In this document: in pieces, positions 33,862-42,804 of the stretch
How positions within the stretch are numbered: the stretch's first letter is position 1
Layout: each line of letters begins with the position of its first letter
Assembly (NCBI GenBank): GCA_937918935.1
Contig: CAKZSI010000042.1
Span: forward strand, 1-54,887
Length of the DNA: 54,887 nucleotides
Source: an uncultured Chloroflexales bacterium
GTDB taxonomy: Bacteria; Chloroflexota; Chloroflexia; Chloroflexales; Chloroflexaceae
Reading direction: 5' to 3'
The notes under the pieces: generated by a model
Seen by the model: the letters and a program-made list of their open reading frames with translations, nothing else
What the model was told of the DNA's origin: nothing
Database searches by the model: none
Translations under genes and position numbers: made by a program

Positions 33862-34834
33862 TACCGACTACTCCTGTCGCGGCCAGAGCGCTTGCCACGA
33901 TATATGCTTCCACCGGGCGGGCCTGGGTAAGATACACCCCCACCAGCCCGCAGGCCCCGGCCAGCAGGTAACAGGTCAGCACTGCCTCGCGTCTGGTAAG
34001 CCCCAGAGCGTGCAAGCGGTGCGAAAGGTGATCCTTCCCCGCTGTTGTGAAGGGATTCACCCCCCGCCGCAGCCGCCCCACTACCACCAGGGCCGTGTCG
34101 AAGATCGGCAGCGCCAGCACGCACACCGGCACCATCCAGGTGACCAGCGGGGTGTTCCCCAGAAAGCGCAGCTTGATCGCCAGGGCCGCCAGCACGAAGC
34201 CGATGAACAGACTACCCGCATCGCCCATAAAGATCGTCGCCGGGTTCAGGTTATAGCGCAGGAAGCCCACACAGGCCCCGATGAGCGCCGCCGCCATTGC
34301 CCCCACCAGCACCTGGCGCGGCGTGTTCATCGCCGCAAGCAGCAAAAAAAAGGCCGCCGCGATCGTTGCAACCCCGCCCGACAACCCGTCCATGTTGTCG
34401 AGAAAGTTAAGCGCGTTGGTGATGCCCACCACCCAGACGATCGTCAGCACCCAGTTCAGCCAGGGCTGAGGAAAGAGCTGCACCTGCGTGCCGCCCAGGA
34501 CCAGCACCGCCCCGGCCATCACCTGCCCGCCCAGCTTGGCGAGCGCCCCCAGCCCCCAGCGATCATCGGCGAAGCCGAAAAGCGAGATCAGCGTGGCCCC
34601 GAGCAAGATCCCTACCAGTTCACGGATGTAGAACCGGTCACCGAAAAGCAGCAGCGCAGTGACAAAAGCCGCATAGATCGCCGCCCCGCCCAGCAGCGGC
34701 ACGGGCGCGATGTGCATGTCCCGCGTTCGCGGAACGGACACTACCCCGGCACGCAGCGCCACCCGGCGCATCAACGGCGTGGCGACCATCGAGAAGGTGA
34801 GCGCGACCAGGGCGATCAGCGCAATCTGGATCAT
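33803..34834 (-). CDS. MraY/WecA-type undecaprenyl-phosphate sugar-phosphate transferase
   Basis: 343 residues with about ten membrane helices. Conserved cytosolic loops are [27 protein letters not shown] (Asp-Asp metal site), [15 protein letters not shown] (catalytic Asn and Asp), [12 protein letters not shown] and [14 protein letters not shown] (the HSHRL carbohydrate loop). The His-rich loop places it with WecA/TagO rather than MraY. The likely reaction joins GlcNAc-1-phosphate (or a similar sugar) to undecaprenyl phosphate, the first step of surface glycan synthesis. The neighbouring O-antigen-ligase-like protein (107 bases upstream, same strand) supports a shared role in envelope polysaccharide. 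Confidence 0.92.
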   Translation of the reverse strand: MIQIALIALVALTFSMVATPLMRRVALRAGVVSVPRTRDMHIAPVPLLGGAAIYAAFVTALLLFGDRFYIRELVGILLGATLISLFGFADDRWGLGALAKLGGQVMAGAVLVLGGTQVQLFPQPWLNWVLTIVWVVGITNALNFLDNMDGLSGGVATIAAAFFLLLAAMNTPRQVLVGAMAAALIGACVGFLRYNLNPATIFMGDAGSLFIGFVLAALAIKLRFLGNTPLVTWMVPVCVLALPIFDTALVVVGRLRRGVNPFTTAGKDHLSHRLHALGLTRREAVLTCYLLAGACGLVGVYLTQARPVEAYIVASALAATGVVGIIWLERVCPSGAPSRPSSG

Positions 34835-34941
34835 AACCCTTTCACCACTGGCTGCCCATCACGATCGGGCTTTTTTAGATTGCGGATGTGTCGCGGCGGC
34901 TTCACATGCCATGGGAGTGTTGTACCCAATCCAGAATCGCC

Positions 34942-37900
34942 CTACCCTCCCGCCCGCGCCTGCTCGATCAACTCGATCAGACGCCGGGTGACGGCGATCT
35001 CCTCTTCTGTTGCGGGCTGAGCGCGCAGCGCCTCCAGCGCCCGCCGCGCCTCGGCCAGCGCCTCGTCGTAGCGCAGCGTGTCGCTCAGCACTATCGCGTA
35101 GTTGCGGCGGTAGTTCGTCTGGGCCGGTTGCAGCTCGGCGGCGCGCCGGTACGGCTCCACCGAACCGCGCATGTCCCCCCCCCGCACCGACAACAGACCG
35201 GTGGCACTGTAAAGCAGGGCCACCTGCCGCCGTAACGTCTCGATGTCGGCCCCCGGCGCCTTTCCTGCCTGGGCGGCCGCCAGACGCTCCTCCTGCTTCG
35301 CCGCGGAGCGCGCGTAGGCGTCACGCAGTTGGATCAGCAGATCCGGACGCCCGGCCAGATCGTCGGCGATGCGCTCGATGGAACCGGCCACCAGTGTTCC
35401 CGACAACTCGATGGCTTTGACATAGGCCGCTACCGCCGCTTCGGGATCGTTGTGCTGGAGGCGCGCCAGGTCGCCCTGACGCACATACGTGTCGGCGTAG
35501 CGCGGGTCGAGTTGTTCGGAGTAGCGCAGCAACTCGGCGGCCTGCTCGTAGAACTGGCGCGCCTGTTCCTCGTTGCCATTGGCCGCGTAGTAGTCACCGG
35601 CGGAGATGGTCACGCCGGCCCGCTCGTTGAGCAACGTCACATCGCGGGGCGCAATCGGCGTCACGCGCTCGTACCACTGCAGCGCGGCGCTCAACCGGCC
35701 CGGATCGTAGCTCCAACTGTACCAGTAGCTGTTGAGACGTCCGAGATTGGCGAAATGATCCTTGTTCAGCGGGTTCAGGCTGTGGGCACGCAGCAACACC
35801 GCTTCGGCGTAGCTCATCATCTCCATCGGCCGGGTGCGCTCGACAAAGCTGACGACAGCCTGCTGGCCATTGAGGTTGAGCAAGTGATTTATGTCAACTT
35901 TCGCCGGGGCCTCGCCCGGCGGCACGCCAGCGACGCGCAGCGCGTCGGCGACGCCCATCAACGTGCGCCCCAGGTGCAGGTAGTAGAAATCTTCGCCGGG
36001 ATTGCTGCGCACCGTCTGGAGGTATTCGTCAAGCGCCTGCACCGCCCGGTTCAGGTCCAGGTCGCCCTCGCTCAACCCCTGGCCCTGCTGGAAGTGCATA
36101 TCGGCAACGATGGGGGCCGCGTTGAAGCGCCAGACTGCGCCAGGGGTCAACGCGGCGATCAACCCCAGGGCCAGCCATGACCCGAGGCTCGGCGCGGCGG
36201 CGCGCGCCGATTGGCGCGGCGCTCCGGCGCGGCTGGCGCCCTTGCCCGCCGGCGCGGGCTGACGCCGCTTTCCGCCCTGGGTGTTGTCGCGCGCCACATT
36301 CGCGCTTCCCGCCTCTCCAGACGCCAGCGACGGCTCAACCGGCGCTAGCGACAGGGAATACTGGCCCGTCACGGCCCCGCCGGTCACGACCAGGGCCAGC
36401 ATCACCCAGAACATCATCAGGGTCGAAACGATGGGAATGCCGGTCAACCCTTCGACCACGTGGGCGACGATGGCGCTCAGACAGGCGATAAAAAATACCT
36501 GCCAGCGCCACTCGTCGCTCGCGCGCATCAGGCGCCAGGACAAAGCCACAGCGCTGAACACCAGGAACAGGTAACTCACCAACCCGAGCAGCCCCCTGGT
36601 CACCAGTTCGTCGAGCAAAGCCTGGTGCGAGCGATCCGGCGAGGCCCCACGCGCCTCGACATTCGCCAGCGAGGGCGGATAGAAGCGGTTGAAGGCCACG
36701 AACATGCTCTCCGGCCCCCATCCGACGAGCATGCGCCGCCAGTCACTGGTGATCAGCGCCATTGCCCCCGTGGCCGGGTGTTCGTCGCCGAACCAGATCA
36801 AGCGGCGCACGAGGCCAGTACCCTGGTCCACTTCCAACAATCGTCCCATCCGGCCCAGATAAGGAACCTCGCGCAGTTGCTGAAACAACGGGGCCTGGGA
36901 AAGATTGAAGATCAGCAAGAAGATCGCCCCCAGCGTCGCCACGGCGATCCAGCCGCTCAGCAGCGCGCGCAGGCGCCACACCTGGACGCCGCTGCCCGCA
37001 ACCCGCGCATGGCGCATCGCCTGCCACAGCAGCAGCGAACAGAAGACGAATAGCCCCGCCCCCAGCCCCAGCCATGGGCCACGGCTCTGGGTGAAGAAGA
37101 TCGCCGCCAGGAGCACCAGGGCAGCGACCCCGGCCTCGGCGGCCAGCCAGCGGCGCCAGAGGCGCGAAGGCTGCTCCGGCAGGCGTGGCAGGGCATGGGC
37201 CAGGGTATAGGCGCCCAGCGCCAGCAGCACCCCCAGGGCCAGCCAGAGCCACCAGTCGAGCGCGTGCCCTCCCGTGCTCGGGCTCACAAAGACCTGCAAT
37301 CCGGCGCTGGCCGTGGCCGCGAACTGCGCCCCCAGAGCGAGCAGGTAGCCGAGCAGCAGCAGTACCGGCCACCAGGGCAGCCGCGCTCCCGCACGTTCGT
37401 AGCCGATCGTCAACAGCCACCACAGGGCCGTAGCACAGACAACCGCGCCCGGCAAGGCCCACCAGTAGCGAAAATCAACCGTGCGTACCGCAGCCCCGAA
37501 CTTGATCAGTGCCAGCACCAGCAGCAGCCCGGCGCCGAACAGCAGCGTCCGGGTGAGCGCCCAGAGCCACTCGTTGCGCGGGTGGACCGACGCGGGCGCC
37601 GTTCGCGCGGCGCTCCCCTCGGCCACCAGCCGGTAGAGCGCCAGGGGCACAACCATAATCATGTAAGCCGCGACAAAGATCGAGTTGCCCATGGTCGAAG
37701 CCACGCGGGTGATCACGTCGCCGCGCCAGGGCAGCGGATCGAGCCCCAGATGTTGCAGGACCCCGTAGCCAGCCACGGCGAACCCCGCGGCCATGCTCAC
37801 GGTGATGACACGCTCGGTCTGCTCCGCGCGGCGCAGGGTAGCGACCATCGCCACGAAGAGGGCAATGTACGACAGGTGGGTCAGCGTGCCCTGCATACGC

Positions 37901-38271
37901 TGGTAGGAACCCCAGAAACTGATACCCGGGACGATCGACAGCGCCGTGGCCAGGAGGTAGACCAGAGCGTAGAGCAGGACCGGCACGGCCAGGGGCAACG
38001 CCGCGATACGCCGCCATAGCGCAGGGGCGTTTGCCGGCGCCGTTTCGTTGACGGGGCGCGGTTCGCGCGAGACCAGGGCGTCGAGCCAGCGGATGAGCAC
38101 CGCGGCGATGGCGACCAGCGCCAGCGAACGGAGCAGTGCGGCCTTATCCGGCTCGAAGTGGCGCGCCGAGTAGAGATTGAAGACGATCGGTACTGTGGTC
38201 AGCGCGAGCACCCAGCAGGCTTCGGTTACCCGCGCCGACCATCGGCCGATCGTTGTCCGGGGTGGCATCAT
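34942..38271 (-). CDS. O-antigen ligase/polymerase (Wzy/WaaL-like) membrane protein with TPR domain
   Basis: 1109 residues. The N-terminal part to about residue 650 has a dozen or more membrane helices and a large loop. FFTQSRGPWLGLGAG, near residue 395, is the Wzy_C/WaaL signature, and WGPESMFVAFNRFYPPSL and RSHQALLDELVTRGLLGLVSYL follow, with the conserved His of ligases. A basic linker (GGKRRQPAPAGKGASRAG) and a helix lead to a C-terminal helical domain from about 720 with TPR units (NLGRLNSYWYSWSYDPGRLS, DTYVRQGDLARLQHNDPEAA, EPYRRAAELQPAQTNYRRNY). It is likely to polymerise or transfer lipid-linked glycan outside the membrane. Co-strand with the WecA-type gene. Confidence 0.88.
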   Translation of the reverse strand: MMPPRTTIGRWSARVTEACWVLALTTVPIVFNLYSARHFEPDKAALLRSLALVAIAAVLIRWLDALVSREPRPVNETAPANAPALWRRIAALPLAVPVLLYALVYLLATALSIVPGISFWGSYQRMQGTLTHLSYIALFVAMVATLRRAEQTERVITVSMAAGFAVAGYGVLQHLGLDPLPWRGDVITRVASTMGNSIFVAAYMIMVVPLALYRLVAEGSAARTAPASVHPRNEWLWALTRTLLFGAGLLLVLALIKFGAAVRTVDFRYWWALPGAVVCATALWWLLTIGYERAGARLPWWPVLLLLGYLLALGAQFAATASAGLQVFVSPSTGGHALDWWLWLALGVLLALGAYTLAHALPRLPEQPSRLWRRWLAAEAGVAALVLLAAIFFTQSRGPWLGLGAGLFVFCSLLLWQAMRHARVAGSGVQVWRLRALLSGWIAVATLGAIFLLIFNLSQAPLFQQLREVPYLGRMGRLLEVDQGTGLVRRLIWFGDEHPATGAMALITSDWRRMLVGWGPESMFVAFNRFYPPSLANVEARGASPDRSHQALLDELVTRGLLGLVSYLFLVFSAVALSWRLMRASDEWRWQVFFIACLSAIVAHVVEGLTGIPIVSTLMMFWVMLALVVTGGAVTGQYSLSLAPVEPSLASGEAGSANVARDNTQGGKRRQPAPAGKGASRAGAPRQSARAAAPSLGSWLALGLIAALTPGAVWRFNAAPIVADMHFQQGQGLSEGDLDLNRAVQALDEYLQTVRSNPGEDFYYLHLGRTLMGVADALRVAGVPPGEAPAKVDINHLLNLNGQQAVVSFVERTRPMEMMSYAEAVLLRAHSLNPLNKDHFANLGRLNSYWYSWSYDPGRLSAALQWYERVTPIAPRDVTLLNERAGVTISAGDYYAANGNEEQARQFYEQAAELLRYSEQLDPRYADTYVRQGDLARLQHNDPEAAVAAYVKAIELSGTLVAGSIERIADDLAGRPDLLIQLRDAYARSAAKQEERLAAAQAGKAPGADIETLRRQVALLYSATGLLSVRGGDMRGSVEPYRRAAELQPAQTNYRRNYAIVLSDTLRYDEALAEARRALEALRAQPATEEEIAVTRRLIELIEQARAGG

Positions 38272-38325
38272 AATAAGAAGGGAAGGCCGCGGCCAACGAG
38301 CGTACCGGGCCGTTCGCGAGGATGA

Positions 38326-40119
38326 CTATACCGGGGCGACACTGCCGCGCCGGCTGGCCCCCGAACTCGATGGTCCCTGGCGCCGGTCTTTCCACTGCGC
38401 CGCGCGCAGGAGGATCTCGCGCGCGTTGGCCCGGCTGTGTTCACTCGAGGCGCCATCGAGCATGGCGGCAATTTCATCAATACGCTGGCTCTCGTCGAGA
38501 TGGGTGACGCTGGTGCGGGTGCGTTCGCCGGCGATCTCCTTACGGATGTGAAAGTGCGCATCGGCAAACGCGGCCACCTGCGGCAGGTGGGAGATGCAGA
38601 TAACCTGATGGTTCTCGCTGATCGTCCAGAGCCGCTGGCCCACAACGTGACCGGCGCGACCGCCAACCCCGACGTCAATCTCGTCGAAAATCAGGGTGGC
38701 GACTTCGTCCACCCGTGACAGGATCGACTTCAGCGCCAGCAGCAGGCGCGCGCTTTCGCCACCCGAGGCGATCTTCGCCAGCGGTTTGAGCGGCTCGCCG
38801 GGGTTGGGGGCAATCAGAAACTCCACCCGATCGATCCCGGTTCGGTCACAGGCGAGGCGGCGACCGTACAGCGGCACACCATCAGGATCATCGGCGTGCT
38901 GCACCTGGACCGCGAAGCGCACATTCGGCATGGCCAGATCGGTCATGGCCTGCTCGATCTGGCGCGCGAGTTCATCACCAACCAGGCGGCGACGGCGCGA
39001 CAGTTCACCGGCCAGTTCGGCCAGTTCCGCGAGGGCCACGGATTCTTGCTGCAGCAGGTCCGCAATATGCTCCTCGCTATGGGTCAGCTTTTCGATTTCC
39101 GCCTCGGCGCTGGCAGCACGGGCGATGACCTGGGCCAGATCGCCGCCGTACTTGCGTTGGAGATCGCGCAGCACGGTCAGGCGATCCTCGATCGCCTCGA
39201 GGCGCCCGGGTTCAAAATCAAGCCCGAGGCGATAACCGCGCACTGCCGCGGCCAGATCCTCCAGTTGGTAGTGCAGATCGCTGGCCGTGCCGGCCATAGC
39301 CGTCACCGCGGGGTCAAAGCGGGCCAGTTCCTCGAGATTCGCGGCAACGCGCGCCATCGCCTCGACTACCGAGAGCGCGGCGGAGCGACCGCTCTCGCGC
39401 CCCTCGTAGAGGGCGGCATAGACATCGTTGGCAAGGCCGGTAATACGTGCCGCGTTCTGCATCACCGTCCGTTCGCGCAGGAGTTCGCCCTCTTCCTCGG
39501 GGCGCGGTCGGGCGGCGCGCACGTCCTCCAGCAAGTAACGCAGTTCCTCGATGCGCTGCTGGCGGCGGGCCTCGCCGCGACGCAACTCGGCGAGTTCCTC
39601 GCGCAGTGCGCGCAGGCGGGCCACCTGGACGGACACCTGCTCGCGTAGCACGAGCAGATCGCCGAAGCGGTCGAGCAGATCGAGGTGGGTGCGGGTATTG
39701 AACAATGACAGCCCTTCGTGCTGCCCATGGATATCCAGCAGCCGCCCGCCAATCTCGCGGAGCACGCTCAGGCTCACCGCCTGACGGTTCACCCGGGCCA
39801 CGCTCCGGCCCGTCTCGGCGCTGATCTCGCGGGTGAGGATCACCTGCTCTTCGCCGTCGTCGAGCAGACCGTAATCCTGGAGCAGGGGCAGCGCGCGCGG
39901 GCAATCCTCCAGGCTAAAGACCCCCTCGACGCGCGCGCGGGGGCAACCGGCGCGCACGAAGGAAGGATCGGCCTTCTCACCGCGCAGCGTCCCCAGCGCG
40001 TCGATAATAATCGACTTTCCCGCGCCGGTCTCGCCGGTGAGCACGTTAAAGCCGGTGTCAAAACGCAGGTGCAGCCGATCGATGATCGCAAAGTCGCTGA
40101 TCTGCAACTCAAGCAGCAT
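38326..40119 (-). CDS. recN: DNA repair protein RecN
   Basis: 597 residues. SMC-like ATPase: Walker A GETGAGKS at residues 29-36, preceded by the RecN start LLELQISDFAIIDRL. A central coiled coil (about 150-370) is rich in Arg, Glu and Ala. The signature is KIASGGESARLLLALK, Walker B LIFDEIDVGVGGRAG, followed by ICISHLPQVAAFAD with the switch His. It helps hold and repair double-strand breaks. The length is slightly above the usual 550-570, through a C-terminal tail of low-complexity Ser/Gly/Arg. It is 54 bases upstream of the ligase-like gene on the same strand's reading, but probably independent. Confidence 0.95.
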   Translation of the reverse strand: MLLELQISDFAIIDRLHLRFDTGFNVLTGETGAGKSIIIDALGTLRGEKADPSFVRAGCPRARVEGVFSLEDCPRALPLLQDYGLLDDGEEQVILTREISAETGRSVARVNRQAVSLSVLREIGGRLLDIHGQHEGLSLFNTRTHLDLLDRFGDLLVLREQVSVQVARLRALREELAELRRGEARRQQRIEELRYLLEDVRAARPRPEEEGELLRERTVMQNAARITGLANDVYAALYEGRESGRSAALSVVEAMARVAANLEELARFDPAVTAMAGTASDLHYQLEDLAAAVRGYRLGLDFEPGRLEAIEDRLTVLRDLQRKYGGDLAQVIARAASAEAEIEKLTHSEEHIADLLQQESVALAELAELAGELSRRRRLVGDELARQIEQAMTDLAMPNVRFAVQVQHADDPDGVPLYGRRLACDRTGIDRVEFLIAPNPGEPLKPLAKIASGGESARLLLALKSILSRVDEVATLIFDEIDVGVGGRAGHVVGQRLWTISENHQVICISHLPQVAAFADAHFHIRKEIAGERTRTSVTHLDESQRIDEIAAMLDGASSEHSRANAREILLRAAQWKDRRQGPSSSGASRRGSVAPV

Positions 40120-40188
40120 AGGCTATAGCGAACATCCGAGCGTGATTCTCGCCACGCTGTGCATTGTACCATAGCCGCTCGCGGCAGG

Positions 40189-40297
40189 GCAATGCCTCCG
40201 CGGTGGCGGGGGGGGCGGTGCAACCCAGACGGCAAGCACGTCATACTTCTTGCCAATAAGCAATGCATCCGCAGTGGCGGGGGGGGCGGTGCAACCC
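40189..40297. repeat. Tandem pair of 38-nt direct repeats
   Basis: 40189-40226 and 40260-40297 are alike at 36 of 38 positions (GCAATGCCTCCGCGGTGGCG, eight G, CGGTGCAACCC). Their starts are 71 bases apart. Unique text with TACTTCTTGCC lies between them. Confidence 0.85.
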
Positions 40298-40522
40298 CTG
40301 CCTCCGGCGAAAGGATCAGGGCAGCGTAGCCGCCAACATCAACGGAACACACCTGGTTTGGGGCACGTCCCAGAGATGCTGCAACAGCCCTGCGGCGGTA
40401 GGTCCCTCCGGAGATATACCGCATTGACTTCCCTCAGAGTTGCGGGGGAGCAGCCTTCCCACACCCCTGACGGAGGGGCAAAGATGTCACGCATCAGGCG
40501 AGCAAATGAGACCAGAGTCGGA

Positions 40523-40551
40523 TAGCGCAGTGCGTCAAAATCTGTTATACT
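40523..40551 (+). promoter_or_regulatory. Promoter 1 of a pair
   Basis: TAGCGC (40523-40528), 17 bases, TATACT (40546-40551), with the box AGTGCGTC between. Near-identical to promoter 2. No coding sequence follows for about 280 bases. Confidence 0.55.
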
Positions 40552-40610
40552 ATATGCGTCGGTTCGGCAACGACGCGACAGACGTGCCGGGCCACTCCCC
40601 TCTTTATCCC

Positions 40611-40678
40611 CCTGTCGCTCCCCTCACTCACCCCCAGCGGCTGCCGCAAGGCAGCCGCTCGCCACATGGCGCGACAGG
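40611..40678 (+). ncRNA. Candidate structured RNA between two promoters
   Basis: The outer stem CCTGTCGC (40611-40618) pairs with GCGACAGG (40671-40678). Inside, a perfect 10-bp stem AGCGGCTGCC/GGCAGCCGCT (40636-40659) is closed by the GNRA loop GCAA. The left arm spacer is pyrimidine-rich. A transcript from promoter 1 would carry it. No uridine-run terminator is seen, so it may be a leader element rather than a free RNA. Confidence 0.35.
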
Positions 40679-40708
40679 TTGTGACGATGCCGCTATCCAT
40701 AACCCCCT

Positions 40709-40737
40709 AGCGCAAGTGCGCCGAAGCCGTTATACTA
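40709..40737 (+). promoter_or_regulatory. Promoter 2 of a pair, for the J-like gene
   Basis: TAGCGC (40709-40714), 17 bases, TATACT (40732-40737), with box AGTGCGCC. The start codon of the next gene is about 95 bases on. Confidence 0.55.
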
Positions 40738-40832
40738 TAGCTCGTGCTCCCACCGGGCGCGATTATGTGGAAAAGTCCCATCACCATACGCGATTACAAC
40801 GGTGGAGTAAGCGACTGGCGAGGAGGTAAGGT

Positions 40833-41282
40833 GTGCTAAAGCCGGAAGAACTTCCGTCGACTCTGGAAGGTTGTACCCAGCGTGAGTATGAGCAACTCCG
40901 GCGGGAGCTCGCCGAGGCCCACGCGCTGAACCGCGGGCTGCGGCGTCAACTCGAAAAGGCACTCTCGGCTGCCAATGAAGCGCAGCGTGCCCACGCCAAG
41001 ATGGTCGCCACCCTGACGGAGACGATGCGTGAGAATACCTCCCTCGCCCACGAACGCGACATCTGGCGCGCCCGCGCCCAGCGCCTCGAAGCCGGGATGG
41101 CGCCCGAGCCCCAGGTTCCGCAGCGGGTCCTCGATATCAGCAGTCTGGCAGGGCAACTTAGCGAAGATGAGATCAACGCCATCCGCAAAGCTATGGCGCG
41201 CCTGCATCACCCCGATGTCGGGGGCGACCCGGAGCGTATGAAAGCCTGGAACGCCGCTCTTGATCGGATCTGCGGCTCGTAG
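40833..41282 (+). CDS. Coiled-coil protein with C-terminal J-domain-like segment
   Basis: 149 residues from a GTG start preceded by AGGAGGT. Residues 10-90 form a coiled coil (YEQLRRELAEAHALNRGLRRQLEKALSAANE, in heptads). The last 45 residues (LSEDEINAIRKAMARLHHPDVGGDPERMKAWNAALD) look like the HPD-containing half of a J domain: a helix, His-Pro-Asp, then a helix. A J domain stimulates DnaK ATPase, but this one lacks the first helix, so partner binding is uncertain. No nearby chaperone gene. Two near-identical promoters lie upstream. Confidence 0.72.
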   Translation: MLKPEELPSTLEGCTQREYEQLRRELAEAHALNRGLRRQLEKALSAANEAQRAHAKMVATLTETMRENTSLAHERDIWRARAQRLEAGMAPEPQVPQRVLDISSLAGQLSEDEINAIRKAMARLHHPDVGGDPERMKAWNAALDRICGS

Positions 41283-41338
41283 TGGAAGAGAGGAAGACAC
41301 GGGGCCGTCGCAGCACAGTGCTCGCGTAGCCTCTGTCA

Positions 41339-41800
41339 TTACCGATTGTCGGACTCGAGCTCCTCACTCAGCCCGGCACGCAGTTTCTCCAGCAGCGCCC
41401 GTAGTTGTTGCTGCTCCGCTGGATCGAGCAGACCCATGCGCCGCTCTACCGCGGCGTCATGCAAGCGCATGGCCTCATCGCGCAACGCCAGGCCGCGCGG
41501 CGTCAGCAGCAGACGCTGGGCGCGCCGATCGTCGGGATCGGGCGTCCGCCGTACCAGCCCATGCGCCTCCAGGCGATCGACCAGGCGCGTGATCGTGCTC
41601 TTCACACAGAGCAGTTCCGCACCGATGTCGGTCAAACGGCGACCCTGGGCCGTGTCGAGACGCTGGAGCACCGAAAATTCCAGCGGCGATAGATTGACCT
41701 TCTGGAGCACACGCCGATCGCCATCATCGAGAAGAACGTAAATGTCGTGAATGAGCCGGTGCTGCTCGTGGGCAATCGAGGGCGCTACGGGTGGGGACAT
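41339..41800 (-). CDS. MarR-family transcriptional regulator
   Basis: 153 residues from the ATG at 41800 (MSPPVAPSIAHEQH); an ATG 18 bases upstream is possible. A winged helix-turn-helix covers about 45-115: LSPLEFSVLQRLDTAQGRRL, DIGAELLCVKSTITRLVDRLEAHGLVRRTPDPDDRRAQRLLLTPRG, with the DxRxxR wing. Flanking helices form the dimer. The family usually represses its own and divergent genes and releases DNA on binding small ligands. The perfect palindrome in its own promoter is the likely operator, and two membrane-protein genes are divergent from it. Confidence 0.93.
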   Translation of the reverse strand: MSPPVAPSIAHEQHRLIHDIYVLLDDGDRRVLQKVNLSPLEFSVLQRLDTAQGRRLTDIGAELLCVKSTITRLVDRLEAHGLVRRTPDPDDRRAQRLLLTPRGLALRDEAMRLHDAAVERRMGLLDPAEQQQLRALLEKLRAGLSEELESDNR

Positions 41801-41826
41801 AGGCTTAACCCTCGGCAATGCAATAG

Positions 41827-41870
41827 TTGCAATTGCAAGCGATTATAGAGAACCCGATCCGGCGCGTCAA
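41827..41870 (-). promoter_or_regulatory. MarR gene promoter with palindromic operator
   Basis: On the minus strand TTGACG (41865-41870), 17 bases, TATAAT (41842-41847). Just downstream, at the expected transcription start, lies the perfect 12-bp palindrome TTGCAATTGCAA (41827-41838). A bound repressor there would block its own transcription and could affect the divergent operon at 41990. Confidence 0.75.
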
Positions 41871-41989
41871 GGCGTGGAACGGCAACCAACAGTTGACACC
41901 GCTCCTCGTGACGGGTAGAATGGAGGAGCGTTTTCTGAAGAATTGTTTAGATTTGGATAGGTTTGTGGGGGATCTAGAAGGGTTTGGGG

Positions 41990-42439
41990 ATGGTGCAACT
42001 GGCCGGGTTCTGGATGGCCCTCGCCACGTTTCTGGGGATCTGGTGGGGACACGTTGGCGTGCGCTGGCTTGAGGCCCACACTGTGCGGATCGGTCCGCCC
42101 GCGCTGATCCTGACGATCGCCGGGTTGGGGCTGAACCTCTACGCCCTCTTCGCCCCCACACTCACCCTGGCGGGTGTTAGCAGCATCATTGGCGTGACCT
42201 TGCTGTGGGACGCCTTCGAGTTGTTCCGGCAGGCGAAACGGGTGCGCAAAGGACACGCGCCGGCCAATCCCGCCAACCCGCGCCACGCCGCTTACCTGGC
42301 TGCTGGTGGTTCGGCCACCACGGCCGACTTGCTTGACCGCGAGCCAACCGGTCGCCCCGTTACGCCACAACCATCGCCGTGGCGCCCAACTGAACGCCCG
42401 TCGGACGTTTATCGCCCATCTTCGGCCAGCACCGACTGA
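41990..42439 (+). CDS. DUF4491-like membrane protein 1
   Basis: 149 residues from ATG 41990. Three membrane helices (about 5-25, 36-58 and 63-80) are followed by FELFRQAKRVRKGHAPANPANPRH, which recalls the DUF4491 ending ELxxQxxRVxKGWF-NP. The remaining 45 residues are a proline- and serine-rich tail. It is first in a run of three genes (15 bases to the next), divergent from the MarR gene. The family's function is not known to me. Confidence 0.65.
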   Translation: MVQLAGFWMALATFLGIWWGHVGVRWLEAHTVRIGPPALILTIAGLGLNLYALFAPTLTLAGVSSIIGVTLLWDAFELFRQAKRVRKGHAPANPANPRHAAYLAAGGSATTADLLDREPTGRPVTPQPSPWRPTERPSDVYRPSSASTD

Positions 42440-42454
42440 AGGGAGCGCCAGCCA

Positions 42455-42790
42455 ATGCACTGGGGTGGAATTGCCCTCGGCCTGTTCAGTTTCGGCATCA
42501 TCGGCTTCGGCTTCTTCTGGGTCATCCGCATGGAGTACCACCTGGGCTATCTCTGGTGGCCCTACCCTCTGGCCCTCGGCGTGCTGTTGATCCTCGGGTC
42601 GCTCTTCATTGCCAATCCCGGCTGGTCGGCCCTCCTCGGCATCACCGGCGCATCGTTCATCTGGGGCGCCACCGAGTTGAAGGAGCAGGCCGTGCGGGCC
42701 GAGCTTGGCTGGTTCAAGTTCAACCCGCGCCGTAAGCCCGATCCGCCATTCGCCGAACTGATCCGCAAGATCAAGGCCCCGCATCTCTGA
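42455..42790 (+). CDS. DUF4491 family membrane protein 2
   Basis: 111 residues with three membrane helices: ALGLFSFGIIGFGFFWVI, WPYPLALGVLLILGSLFI and SALLGITGASFIWG. It ends ELKEQAVRAELGWFKFNPRRK, the clear DUF4491 signature. It is related in layout to the gene just before it, so the two look like an ancient duplication or a heterodimer. It is followed after 14 bases by the folate gene. MarR control through the palindrome at 41827 is inferred. Confidence 0.75.
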   Translation: MHWGGIALGLFSFGIIGFGFFWVIRMEYHLGYLWWPYPLALGVLLILGSLFIANPGWSALLGITGASFIWGATELKEQAVRAELGWFKFNPRRKPDPPFAELIRKIKAPHL

Positions 42791-42804
42791 GGTGAAGCGA
42801 AACC

